The notes beneath the pieces are model-generated. The model was given only the letters and a program-made list of their open reading frames with translations, was not told the DNA's origin and did no database searches. A stretch of DNA of 39,686 nucleotides from Profundicola sp048268105 (lineage in GTDB: Bacteria; Bacteroidota; Bacteroidia; Flavobacteriales; Weeksellaceae). A program made the translations under genes and the position numbers. This document shows, piece by piece, positions 17,740 through 26,355 of this stretch (positions within the stretch are counted from its first letter, which is position 1; each line of letters starts with the position of its first letter). The stretch spans positions 1-39,686 of the forward strand of contig JBLWWH010000023.1 of the NCBI GenBank assembly GCA_048268105.1, read 5' to 3'.

Positions 17740-18969
17740 TTATCTGATTTTAAGGGTTATGATGGCTAAAATGGCAAGCATAAATCCAACGATTAAAAAT
17801 CGATTCACAATCTTGCTTTCGTGATATTTTTGTAATTGAAAATGATGATGTAATGGCGACATTAAGAAAATACGCTTGCCTTCACCCATTTTCTTTTTCG
17901 TGTATTTAAAGTAGGATACCTGCATCATAACCGATAGGCTCTCAGCTACAAAAATTCCACATAGAATCGGTAATAAAAGCTCCTTGCGAACGATAATTGC
18001 TATAACAGCAATCAAGCCTCCGATGGTTAAACTACCTGTATCACCCATAAATATCTGTGCAGGGTAGGTGTTATACCACAAAAACCCGATTAATGCACCG
18101 ATAAATGCTCCCGAAAATATCATGACCTCTTCCGCATTTGGGATGTACATGATGTTGAGGTAATTTGCAAAAATGAAGTTACCCGAAACCCATGCAAAAA
18201 GGGCCAAAGCTCCTACTATAATTACAGAGGAACCTGCGGCAAGTCCGTCTATTCCATCTGTTAGATTGGCTCCATTGGAGACGGCTGTAATAATAAATAT
18301 GACAATCGGAATAAAGACAAGCCAAGCATATTTGGCAGCCTCTTCTGGTTCCATCCAAAATAGAAGTGAGTCATAGTCTAGTTCATTATTCTTGAAAAAT
18401 GGAATGGTTGTTTTGTTCGATTGAGCTGCAGGTTTGAATAGTTCATTAGAATTAACTCTCTCGGTTGTGTTAACAGGATTTTCAATTTTTTCTCTAATGG
18501 TTACATTATCATTAAAATACATAATGCTACCCACAATCACCCCTAATCCTACTTGACCTAATACCTTAAATTTACCCGCTAATCCATCTTTATTTTTGCG
18601 ATAATATTTTAAATAATCATCTAAAAATCCGATAATTCCCATCCAAACGGTGGAGATTAAAAGGATGATGATATAAATGTTATTTAATTTAGCAAATAAT
18701 AAAACCGGAACAATCGTGGAAATTATAATGATCAAACCACCCATCGTTGGCGTTCCTTCTTTTTCTTTTTGACCTGCTAGGCCTAAATCACGAACGATTT
18801 CTCCATATTGCATTTTACGCAAATAGTTAATCATTCTTTTTCCAAAAATTAAAGCAATCAACAAAGAGGTAATCACCGTGATGGCTGCACGAAATGTCGT
18901 AGAGCGCATCATGTTGATACCAGGAATATCAAAATAAGTATTTAAGTATTCTAAAAGGTGATATAGCAT
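17740..18969 (-). CDS. mraY: Phospho-N-acetylmuramoyl-pentapeptide transferase
   Basis: This integral membrane enzyme transfers phospho-MurNAc-pentapeptide to undecaprenyl phosphate, making lipid I. Active-site features are FLDDYLKYYRKN (Asp117/Asp118), NGANLTDGIDGLAAGSS (Asp238, Asp241), MGDTGSL and the HHHFQ-type loop PLHHHFQLQKYHE. At 409 residues it is about 50 longer than E. coli MraY. The extra length is a hydrophilic insertion at about 155-212, containing NPVNTTERVNSNELFKPAAQ, which I associate with Bacteroidota MraY. It starts 3 nt after murE. Confidence 0.97.
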   Translation of the reverse strand: MLYHLLEYLNTYFDIPGINMMRSTTFRAAITVITSLLIALIFGKRMINYLRKMQYGEIVRDLGLAGQKEKEGTPTMGGLIIIISTIVPVLLFAKLNNIYIIILLISTVWMGIIGFLDDYLKYYRKNKDGLAGKFKVLGQVGLGVIVGSIMYFNDNVTIREKIENPVNTTERVNSNELFKPAAQSNKTTIPFFKNNELDYDSLLFWMEPEEAAKYAWLVFIPIVIFIITAVSNGANLTDGIDGLAAGSSVIIVGALALFAWVSGNFIFANYLNIMYIPNAEEVMIFSGAFIGALIGFLWYNTYPAQIFMGDTGSLTIGGLIAVIAIIVRKELLLPILCGIFVAESLSVMMQVSYFKYTKKKMGEGKRIFLMSPLHHHFQLQKYHESKIVNRFLIVGFMLAILAIITLKIR

Positions 18970-18972
18970 GGC

Positions 18973-20433
18973 TTACTTGTTTAAGGTTTTTGCTGTTTCA
19001 ATGGCAATTTGCATATCATCAAAAGGATATTTAACACCATGAATTTCTTGATAAGTTTCATGTCCTTTTCCTGCTATTAAAATGATGTCACCTTTTTCTG
19101 CTAGTTTAAAAGCAGTTTTAATAGCTTCTTTTCTGTCTGCGATTTTCAGATATTTTTTATAATGCTGAGGTTGTACACCAGCTTCCATATCGCTTAAAAT
19201 CTCATTAGGGTCTTCGGTTCTTGGGTTATCAGATGTTAGGATAGCTTGATCTGCTTGTGATGTAACTACACGCGCCATCTCTGGGCGTTTGTTTTTATCG
19301 CGATCTCCGCCGCATCCGGCAAGAACATATAGTTTTTCGTTTCTCGTTCTAATATTTTGAATCGTAGAGATTACATTTTCTAGCGCATCTGGCGTATGTG
19401 CGTAATCTACAATGGTAATGATGCCTTGAGGCGAGGTGAAGGTTTCGAATCTTCCTTCAACGTTCTTAAGTTCGCTCAAAGAAGTTAGAATTTCATCTTC
19501 ATTCCAGCCTAGTAGGTTGGCGACACCATAAACCAATAAAAGATTAGAGGCGTTAAACGAACCCACTAATGTGCTCCAAAATTCCTTGTCATTAAACTGC
19601 AACAACATGCCGTGGAATTGGTTTTCAATTACTTTTCCTTTAAAGTCGGCAGAGGTTTTCAAAGCAAAACTATATTTCTTTGCGTGCGTATTTTGAAGCA
19701 TCACCCAACCATTCTTATCATCGATATTGGTAAGAGCAAAGGCTTCTTTAGATAAATTATCAAAAAATGCTTTTTTAGCAGCAATATAATTTTTGAAAGT
19801 TTCGTGATAGTCTAAATGATCATGCGTGATGTTTGTAAATGCCGCGCCCGCGAATCTTAAACCAGCAATTCTATTTTGATGAATTCCATGAGAACTCACT
19901 TCCATAAAGGCGTACTCAATTCCTTGTTCCACCGCTTGAGCCAAAATGCGATTGATTTCTATGATATCTGGCGTAGTATGCTTAGAAGGAATTTCTTCTG
20001 TATGAATTTTAATATTAATCGTAGATATTAGCGCTGCTGGGTAACCTAATTTCTCACTTAATTCGTATAATAGAGTTGCCGTGGTTGTTTTACCATTCGT
20101 ACCTGTTATGCCAACTAGCTTTAACTTCTCTGTTGGATTATCATAAAAATTGGCAGCCATAGCGCCTAAAGCAATAGACGAATCTTTTACTTTAATATAA
20201 GTGATATGCTCCTGTCTATCTTCAGGTAATGTAGCGCAAACAATTACTTCGGCACCTTTGTTTATAGCTTGATCAATATATTGATGACCATCTACTGCAA
20301 ATCCCGAAATGGCAACAAAGACATGTCCTTGCTCAACTTTCCGCGAATCAAAGCTTATTGCTTTAATCTCTTGATCGGTTGTGCCGATGATGTCCAAAAT
20401 TTGGGTTTTATATAGCAGGTCTTTTAACTTCAT
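18973..20433 (-). CDS. murE: UDP-MurNAc-tripeptide synthetase (meso-diaminopimelate adding)
   Basis: This cytoplasmic ligase adds the third residue of the stem peptide. It has 486 residues, with the ATP P-loop GTNGKTT at 111-117, HTTPDIIEI and EVSSHGIHQNR in the central domain, and YAHTPDALENV in the C-terminal domain. The specificity motif is DNPR (402-405), the form found in meso-diaminopimelate-adding enzymes; lysine-adding enzymes have other residues there. This predicts DAP-type peptidoglycan, in keeping with Gram-negative Bacteroidota. The start overlaps the ftsI stop by 4 nt. Confidence 0.97.
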   Translation of the reverse strand: MKLKDLLYKTQILDIIGTTDQEIKAISFDSRKVEQGHVFVAISGFAVDGHQYIDQAINKGAEVIVCATLPEDRQEHITYIKVKDSSIALGAMAANFYDNPTEKLKLVGITGTNGKTTTATLLYELSEKLGYPAALISTINIKIHTEEIPSKHTTPDIIEINRILAQAVEQGIEYAFMEVSSHGIHQNRIAGLRFAGAAFTNITHDHLDYHETFKNYIAAKKAFFDNLSKEAFALTNIDDKNGWVMLQNTHAKKYSFALKTSADFKGKVIENQFHGMLLQFNDKEFWSTLVGSFNASNLLLVYGVANLLGWNEDEILTSLSELKNVEGRFETFTSPQGIITIVDYAHTPDALENVISTIQNIRTRNEKLYVLAGCGGDRDKNKRPEMARVVTSQADQAILTSDNPRTEDPNEILSDMEAGVQPQHYKKYLKIADRKEAIKTAFKLAEKGDIILIAGKGHETYQEIHGVKYPFDDMQIAIETAKTLNK

Positions 20434-22415
20434 ATATTGTCTAATTCTAAATGTATTTTTTTAACTTTTGGCAGAGCCGATCCTGGTTCAATCGACTGGC
20501 TTTTAACTTTCCCAGCGCCAGTATAAGTCACTTCAAATCCAAGGTTTTCTAAGGCAGAAATTACTTCATAACCCTTCTTTCCTAATAAATTAGGGATGGT
20601 CTTTTTATTTGAATTTAAATTAAAAGGCCTTTTAGTAGCATAAGTTGTTTTCAGCTGTAACGTATCGGGTATTAAATAAGGCTTTGGTGTGCTAACATAT
20701 ACGTGCTCCATTAAGGCCTGGAAAACAGGTCCCGCAACCGTTGAACCATAAATACCTTTGGTTCTAGATGGCTTGTGAACTACTACAATGACAGAATATT
20801 TAGGATCTTCTACAGGGAAATAACCCGCAAAAGAAGCTCTATACTGAATAGGAATATCTTTTCTCCAATATTCAACTCTAGCTGTACCGGTTTTACCTGC
20901 TGCAGAATAGTGTTCATTATAGAAGGCTCGTCCGGTACCAGTTTTAACGGTTCCCGCCAACATGTCTTGCATTTTTTTGATGGTGCTATCAGCAGCCATT
21001 TTTTTAACACGCACCACAGGTTGGAATTCTTTTACTATTTCTCCATGTTTGCGAATTTGTTTTACAAACAAAGGCTTTAACATGATGCCATTATTCGCTA
21101 CTCCATTATAAAATGTTAGTAATTGTAAAGGCGTTAATTTACTTTCATAGCCAAAAGAGAAAGAAGATAGAGTCTGTTTACTCCATGATTTTCCATCTGG
21201 GTCGGGAATGTATGGCTCTGCTTCCCCTGGAATATCAACATCAAGCTTTTGATTTAACTTCCATCTACCATTAATGATATCCATGAAATCCTCAGGATCT
21301 TGTTGCCAAATGTCGGTTACAATTTTAGCCGTACCAATGTTTGAGGATTTTTCAAGAACTTGTTTAGCGGTTAATTCTCCATAACCATAGGAGTCGCTAA
21401 TCGTTCTTCCAAATAATCTCATTCTCCCACCATGGGTAGCAATGGTGGTTGCTGTATCTACTTTTCCAGTATCTAATGCAGCCAATAAAGATATTGTCTT
21501 GATGGTTGAACCTGGTTCGGTAGCCTCACCAACAGCAAAGTTTTGGATGTCGGCATAATTGCCATCATCTAACCTCGTTAGATTTGCAATTGCTTTCACT
21601 TCACCTGTTTTCACCTCCATAACTACAACACATCCATGGTGTGCTTCGTAGTCTGTAAGCTGTTGATACAAAGTGTTGTAGGCTACGTTTTGTAAGCCGA
21701 TATCTATGGTGGTTACCACATCCATTCCCTCTTCGGCGTCAACTTCGGTAGATACACTAATAGGTCGCCAATTTCCGCCACCCATTCGTTGTTCTAACCT
21801 CTTGCCGTCGTGACCAGAAAGTAAATCATTATATGCTCCCTCTAATCCTACTTTAATCGAATCACCTTTTACATATCCCAAAGTTCTGGCTCCAATATCT
21901 TTAACCGAGCGCTCCCTAATCAATTTATCTTCTACAATAAAACCTCCTTTGATTTGTCCTTGATCGAAGATTGGAAACTTCTTAACACGATTAAGTTGTC
22001 TAAAATTGAGATTTCTAGCTAGTCTTAGATATTGCTTTTCGTTATGCTTAGCATTTAAAATAATCTTAGCATAATGCTTTGATTCCTTTCCGAACATATG
22101 ACTCAACGAATCGGCTAAAGCGTTTAAGTGTTGGTCTATCAAGTCTTGGCGCATAGCTTTAGCGTCAATGGCAATATCATAATGTCGCACAGAGGTTGCT
22201 AACAAGCTTCCGTCTGATGCATATAGATTCCCTCTTTGAGCTGGGATAATAGCCTCGCGAAAATTGGTTCGTTGGGTAAAGTTCTCTAGTTTTTCTCTTT
22301 GCTCGGGATCTGTCTGAAGGTTGATTAATTTGTAAACAATACCCACAGACATAAGCACCAATAGAAGACCTATGGCGTATGCTTTAAGTAATATTTCTTT
22401 TTTACTCTTAATCAT
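20430..22415 (-). CDS. ftsI: Septal penicillin-binding protein (FtsI/PBP3 type) with a PASTA domain
   Basis: This class B transpeptidase crosslinks septal peptidoglycan with FtsW. It has 661 residues: one N-terminal membrane helix (about 9-28), a PBP dimerisation domain with GNLYASDGSLLATSV, then the transpeptidase domain. Catalytic motifs are STIK (Ser303 nucleophile, Lys306), SSN (357-359) and KTG (508-510). Residues about 603-661 form one PASTA domain (TIPNLLGKKGYEVISALENL onwards). PASTA is usual on Gram-positive SpoVD/PBP2x and common on Bacteroidota FtsI, but absent from E. coli FtsI. It overlaps murE and ftsL by 4 nt each. Confidence 0.96.
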   Translation of the reverse strand: MIKSKKEILLKAYAIGLLLVLMSVGIVYKLINLQTDPEQREKLENFTQRTNFREAIIPAQRGNLYASDGSLLATSVRHYDIAIDAKAMRQDLIDQHLNALADSLSHMFGKESKHYAKIILNAKHNEKQYLRLARNLNFRQLNRVKKFPIFDQGQIKGGFIVEDKLIRERSVKDIGARTLGYVKGDSIKVGLEGAYNDLLSGHDGKRLEQRMGGGNWRPISVSTEVDAEEGMDVVTTIDIGLQNVAYNTLYQQLTDYEAHHGCVVVMEVKTGEVKAIANLTRLDDGNYADIQNFAVGEATEPGSTIKTISLLAALDTGKVDTATTIATHGGRMRLFGRTISDSYGYGELTAKQVLEKSSNIGTAKIVTDIWQQDPEDFMDIINGRWKLNQKLDVDIPGEAEPYIPDPDGKSWSKQTLSSFSFGYESKLTPLQLLTFYNGVANNGIMLKPLFVKQIRKHGEIVKEFQPVVRVKKMAADSTIKKMQDMLAGTVKTGTGRAFYNEHYSAAGKTGTARVEYWRKDIPIQYRASFAGYFPVEDPKYSVIVVVHKPSRTKGIYGSTVAGPVFQALMEHVYVSTPKPYLIPDTLQLKTTYATKRPFNLNSNKKTIPNLLGKKGYEVISALENLGFEVTYTGAGKVKSQSIEPGSALPKVKKIHLELDNI

Positions 22416-22741
22416 TTTTGTGTCAACTTGAAGGGTTGAACGGTTGATTTCTTAATACTATCCTTCAAAACTTTTTCTGCTACAAAAGATTCCATTTTGC
22501 TTTGCATTACACTTTTGTGTAAATCTGAATACTCAGATTTCAAATTAGAAACCTCTCTTTGTAGAGTTCTTATTTTCACCACTTTTTTATCTGCCCAATG
22601 CGAACTGCTAATACTTATAAAAGCAAGAACCGCTAGGAAAAAGACGAAACGCCAATTCCCAAAAGAGCCTTCTTCTACTAAGAATTTTCCTTTCAGAATA
22701 TCTTTAATAGAGATGTTAGATTTATTTTTTTTCTTCGGCAT
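22412..22741 (-). CDS. ftsL: FtsL-like divisome protein
   Basis: This small bitopic protein sits where ftsL is expected, between rsmH and ftsI. From the ATG at 22741 it has 109 residues; an ATG at 22756 would add five (MELEI) and is less likely because the basic start MPKKKNKSN follows. There is a cytoplasmic basic region of about 30 residues, a membrane helix (about 32-50, WRFVFFLAVLAFISIS), and a heptad-like coiled-coil segment VKIRTLQREVSNLKSEYSDL. FtsL forms a coiled-coil complex with FtsB and FtsQ. The call rests on position and topology, since sequence conservation is very weak. It overlaps rsmH by 20 nt. Confidence 0.82.
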   Translation of the reverse strand: MPKKKNKSNISIKDILKGKFLVEEGSFGNWRFVFFLAVLAFISISSSHWADKKVVKIRTLQREVSNLKSEYSDLHKSVMQSKMESFVAEKVLKDSIKKSTVQPFKLTQK

Positions 22742-23651
22742 GATTTCTAATTCCAATTCTTAATTTAGCACTCCTCGCACGAGGATTTTTTGCTATTTCA
22801 TCTTCATTAGCCGTCATGGCTTTCGATTGTAATGGCTTAAATGGTGCATACCAATTACCATAAATATCTTTCTCGGGTTCGCCCTCAAACATTCCACTTC
22901 TTATAAATCGCTTGGCTAATCTATCCTCTAAAGAGTGATAGGAGATTAGCACCAATCTACCTTCTGGTTTTATGATGTCTGGTGTAGAAAGCAATAGCTC
23001 TTCTAAAGCTTTCATTTCATCATTGATTTCAATGCGTAGTGCCTGAAACAATTGAGCGTAAATTTTATTTTTTCTATGATCTGGAATAAATCCAGTAAAT
23101 AGGTTTTTTAAATCTGTGGTTGTCTTGATTTCGTTTTCCTTGCGTTCGTGAACAATTTTATTGGCCCACTTCTTAGCAGAACGCAATTCGCCGTAATTAG
23201 CAAATACGCGAGCAATATCAGATTCATCGGCCTCCATCAAGAAACTTGCTGCGGTTTTGCTTTGTTGTTGGTTCATTCGCATGTCCAAATCACCTTCGAA
23301 ACGGGTAGAAAAACCACGTTCACCTGTATCAAATTGATGAGAAGAAACCCCCAAATCTGCCAAAAGTCCATCGATTTGTTTGATACCCATGAAACGCAAC
23401 TGGTTTTTGACATACCTAAAGTTGGACATCACCAACTGAAATCTAGGATCGTCGATGTTATTTTCTTGGGCGTCTAGATCTTGGTCGAAGGCGATGAGTT
23501 TACCTTTGTCACTCAATCGCGAAAGAATTTCACGTGAATGACCACCACCGCCAAAAGTTACATCCACATATACACCGTCTGGATTTATAACTAATTGATC
23601 GATGCTCTCTTGCAGTAAAACTGGATCATGATATTTCATTGTCATCTTCAT
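22722..23651 (-). CDS. rsmH: 16S rRNA (cytosine-N4) methyltransferase RsmH (MraW)
   Basis: This enzyme methylates N4 of C1402 in 16S rRNA with S-adenosylmethionine. It has 309 residues. The N-terminus has the family start YHDPVLLQE and the SAM-binding motif DVTFGGGGHSREIL (30-43). Further matches are LADLGVSSHQFD, GERGFSTRFEGDLDMRM, and the late ISYHSLEDRLAKRF. The annotated start gives MKMTMKYHDP; ATG at 23639 (MKYHDP) is an equally plausible start and shortens the overlap with mraZ from 26 to 14 nt. It is the second gene of the dcw cluster. Confidence 0.97.
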   Translation of the reverse strand: MKMTMKYHDPVLLQESIDQLVINPDGVYVDVTFGGGGHSREILSRLSDKGKLIAFDQDLDAQENNIDDPRFQLVMSNFRYVKNQLRFMGIKQIDGLLADLGVSSHQFDTGERGFSTRFEGDLDMRMNQQQSKTAASFLMEADESDIARVFANYGELRSAKKWANKIVHERKENEIKTTTDLKNLFTGFIPDHRKNKIYAQLFQALRIEINDEMKALEELLLSTPDIIKPEGRLVLISYHSLEDRLAKRFIRSGMFEGEPEKDIYGNWYAPFKPLQSKAMTANEDEIAKNPRARSAKLRIGIRNHAEEKK

Positions 23652-24093
23652 TTCCCATTACTTCTTCTGCCAGAGCTGCAAAATCCGTAGCGTCTGGATT
23701 TACAGCTTTTTCATACAATTCCTTGTCCCAAATTTCTATGATGTTGATCGCTGATGATACAACAACTTCTTTGTCTATGTTGGCAAATGACACCAAATCT
23801 TTGGCGATTTGCACCCGTCCACTGCCATCAACTTCTACGGGTTTCACGCCGGCAGAAAATCTTCTAATAAATTCGTTGTTTTTTTGTTTAAAGCGGTTAA
23901 GTTTGCCCACTTGTTGCATCACAATATTCCATTCTCGCATGGGATAAAGTTCTAGGCAAGGCTGAAAAACAGAGCGTTTCAGAACAAAACCTTCGTGTGC
24001 AATATCGCCCAATTGTTTGCGTAATCCCATGGGAAGCGCTAGACGCCCCTTGGCATCTACCTTGCATTCATATGTTCCGATAAGATTTAGCAC
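23626..24093 (-). CDS. mraZ: Transcriptional regulator MraZ
   Basis: This is the first gene of the dcw cluster. MraZ is a ring-forming AbrB/SpoVT-fold DNA-binding protein that regulates its own operon. It has 155 residues with two tandem swapped-hairpin domains: IGTYECKVDAKGRLALPMGL (about 5-24) and VEVDGSGRVQIAKDLV (about 88-103). Both carry the DxxGR motif. An acidic tail follows the second domain. Three 10-bp-spaced TGGKA repeats lie 44-69 nt upstream of the start, in the arrangement known for the E. coli MraZ operator, so autoregulation is likely. Confidence 0.96.
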   Translation of the reverse strand: MLNLIGTYECKVDAKGRLALPMGLRKQLGDIAHEGFVLKRSVFQPCLELYPMREWNIVMQQVGKLNRFKQKNNEFIRRFSAGVKPVEVDGSGRVQIAKDLVSFANIDKEVVVSSAINIIEIWDKELYEKAVNPDATDFAALAEEVMGNEDDNEIS

Positions 24094-24136
24094 AGTTGAT
24101 TAATTTCTTCAAAAATAGGAAAGAATTGCAACAATT

Positions 24137-24162
24137 TCCCACATTTTACCACTTTTTCCCAC
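24137..24162 (-). promoter_or_regulatory. Predicted MraZ operator (three direct repeats)
   Basis: On the minus strand three boxes TGGGA, TGGTA and TGGGA are spaced by exactly 5 nt each (AAAAG, then AAATG), at 24157-24161, 24147-24151 and 24137-24141. Each box is preceded by G, so the unit is GTGGG/GTGGT with a 10-bp period. E. coli MraZ is known to bind TGGGN repeats separated by 5 nt in front of mraZ, and the match in sequence, period and location is close. The site would lie in the leader if the -7 match at 24193-24200 is used. Confidence 0.75.
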
Positions 24163-24192
24163 TTTTGTTGAAAACTTTAACTTAAAGGCGAT

Positions 24193-24200
24193 CAAAAGTA
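24193..24200 (-). promoter_or_regulatory. Candidate -7 element of the dcw promoter
   Basis: TACTTTTG on the minus strand matches TAnnTTTG, 100 nt upstream of mraZ and just upstream of the MraZ repeats. No clear -33 TTG is seen about 20 nt before it. Confidence 0.4.
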
Positions 24201-24428
24201 TTTAAAAGATGCATGAATAAAAGCTTTATGAGAGATGTACTCATATGGACAATTGGACAATCTATATGTAAAATATTCTCTGCATAATCCAAGTATAATT
24301 TCCAAAGAGCAAAGGAATCATAGTAATAAAAATTTCAGAAATAATATTCACATTAAAAATTTTATAATTTTAACAAAATTAAATTAGTTAAAATTTAGTT
24401 AATTTAATCAATATATAAAACTTTTAAA
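24201..24428. other. Intergenic region between the dcw promoter and the lipoprotein gene
   Basis: No gene is supported here. The stretch is very AT-rich. It holds a tandem direct repeat TGGACAAT TGGACAAT (24246-24261) flanked by CATAT and ATATG, and two TTAGTTAA boxes 11 nt apart (24384-24391 and 24395-24402). Either could be a regulatory site, but neither matches a known operator that I can name. Confidence 0.4.
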
Positions 24429-24436
24429 TATATTTG
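24429..24436 (+). promoter_or_regulatory. Candidate -7 element for the interrupted lipoprotein gene
   Basis: TATATTTG matches TAnnTTTG, 27 nt before the ATG at 24464. No -33 TTG is apparent. Confidence 0.35.
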
Positions 24437-24463
24437 GACTTAATAATTTATAAATTAATAATC

Positions 24464-25573
24464 ATGAAAAAGTATTTTAAATGTAATGTTATTCTAATTA
24501 GTTTCTTAATTAGTTTTTCATCTTGTACAGATGATTTGTATACAAGTTCGGATTCCTAAATAAATAAAACTATTTCCAGTAAGAGTTATGAGCTTTATGA
24601 AATGCCTAAAGATGTAATGGGTAGAAATCAAGTGAGTTTTAATGGAAAATTTTTAGCTTTTGATACAGAAGCTGATTTTACTCACCTTTATAATCAATTA
24701 GCACTTGAGATGGAGAATAATAGTTTATATATTGAAAGTATTTTAGGTAATGAATCAAATGAAGATAATATCTATACTCTATATGTCCAAAATGATTTAA
24801 ATGAAAATCTACCTCTTGAACAGTTCGAAAAATCTCTAAATTTTCAAAGTTTAAGAAAGGATTTATTCGAAAAGGAAACTTTATGGTTATCTCAGCAAAC
24901 AGGAGATTCACTTGATTTATCTTTGAGTCCCGATAATCATAAAATGATTGATCCCATTTTGAGAACGTTGTACAATGCTGATGGTGAGGTTATGATTGCA
25001 GGTAAAATTTATAGAATTCAAGACTGGGGTATAATAAAATTTGAGGCTCCAGAGCCATCTGTTTATTATCAAGATTATTTTGAAAATTCTACATGTTCTG
25101 AATTAGTGAAAATTATACGTGATTCAAGTTTAAATGGTTTCGAGTGTTCTAGTTATATATCTCCTGTTTGTAAAACAAGAAATTATTATGATAAAAGTTT
25201 TTATTATAATAATAATAGCAGAAAATATAGAATCAGAGGGTCAGTGGATTTTGGCTTTAATTATTCTTCCATTAATGCAAGAACAACATTTTATAAAAAA
25301 ATTGCCGGAGGATGGTTTCATAGACCTGCAATAATTCAAGCGATAATTTTTGGAGAAGGTAATAAGGTATTTAAAACTGTGGTAGATTGTGATGGTGAGG
25401 AAATCTGGGTTGAACGAAATGAAAGAAGGAGAAGAGCAGATATTAGTGCCTCTTATATTTTGTGGGGTTCTTATCATCATTTTAGAATTAAAAGGAATGA
25501 TATTACAAATATTCATCGTGTATGGGATACAAATACGAAAGTAATAGATCTTTATAACGGATCTTATTTATGA
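24464..25573 (+). pseudogene. Lipoprotein gene interrupted by an in-frame TAA
   Basis: ATG at 24464 begins a lipoprotein signal peptide MKKYFKCNVILISFLISFSS followed by the lipobox cysteine (Cys21) and TDDLYTSSDS. A TAA at 24557-24559 then stops the frame at codon 32. The same frame continues without further stops through NKTISSKSYELYEMPKDVMG to a stop at 25573, and the spacing is an exact multiple of three. The downstream part (323 codons from ATG 24602) alone would lack any export signal. Its sequence includes a conserved-looking core around DPILRTLYNADGEVMIAGKI. I take it as an uncharacterised Bacteroidota surface lipoprotein, full length 369 codons, with a recent nonsense change or a sequencing error. 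Function unknown. Confidence 0.75.
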
Positions 25574-25610
25574 TAACTTCTATTGTGATTTCAATAAATG
25601 TTTAATTACT

Positions 25611-26354
25611 ATGAAATTTAAAATACTTTTGATTTTCTTCGCCACAAATCTTCTTAATGCACAAACCGCATTTGAGGAGGTTTTTGACAACTATTGGCAA
25701 ATTGGTTTATCGAATAATTATTCATTATACTTTACCTACAATGAGGATAATAGAATTAACTATAAAATAGAAAATACCAAAATGTATGATATAGGTATTG
25801 TATATAATATTTATCAATGGAACAAAAATAATATTCAAATAGGAGTTAATTATCAACCTCTTATCTTTACAGAAAAGCTTAGTTATTCTTGGTTAGAAGA
25901 AGATACAGGTATAGCTGCTTTGCTTGCGCTAGAGGAATCCGAGGCTAATTATGGGATAATTAAATTTAATATTTTGTTCCAAAGGGAGTTAATTGAAGAT
26001 ATTTATTTTGGTTTAGGTCCAGAATTATCTATTTTAACTATGAATCATATGGAGAATGGTCATTTTTTTATCTCTGATGGAGACGAAACGACAGGTATGT
26101 CCTACATCAAGCCTGAACAAGATAAATTACAGTTTGGTATTAATGCGCAAGTTGGGATAATGATTCCCACAAAGAATATTGGTCTTTTTGATTTTAATAT
26201 AAAAGGTCATTACCACGCCAGTAAAATGACAGAAACCTATGTTACATCACAATTTATTAATGAACCTAGATTTGTCACGAGCAAGCATGGTTATAATGGT
26301 CATTATGTTGGGATTGGTTTAAATTATTATCCGAAAAGAAAGCAATCAAAATAA
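25611..26354 (+). CDS. Predicted exported beta-barrel-like protein, paralogue 1
   Basis: The protein has 247 residues with a signal peptide (MKFKILLIFFATNLLNAQ), so it is exported. The mature part is rich in alternating aromatic/polar residues and Gly, with segments such as DIGIVYNIYQW and IQIGVNYQPLIF. It ends GHYVGIGLNYYPKRK, which resembles outer-membrane beta-strands. I do not recognise the family. The next gene is a clear paralogue with the same order of motifs (EEVF-NxW, DIGI-xxNI, YPK end), 1 nt away. It may be an outer-membrane protein working with the broken lipoprotein just upstream; that link is only positional. Confidence 0.75.
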   Translation: MKFKILLIFFATNLLNAQTAFEEVFDNYWQIGLSNNYSLYFTYNEDNRINYKIENTKMYDIGIVYNIYQWNKNNIQIGVNYQPLIFTEKLSYSWLEEDTGIAALLALEESEANYGIIKFNILFQRELIEDIYFGLGPELSILTMNHMENGHFFISDGDETTGMSYIKPEQDKLQFGINAQVGIMIPTKNIGLFDFNIKGHYHASKMTETYVTSQFINEPRFVTSKHGYNGHYVGIGLNYYPKRKQSK

Positions 26355-26355
26355 A

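Noticed and set aside
24557..24559. Programmed readthrough or recoding at the in-frame TAA of the lipoprotein gene
   Set aside because: TAA is the least leaky stop and no structured recoding signal is seen directly after it; mutation or error is simpler.
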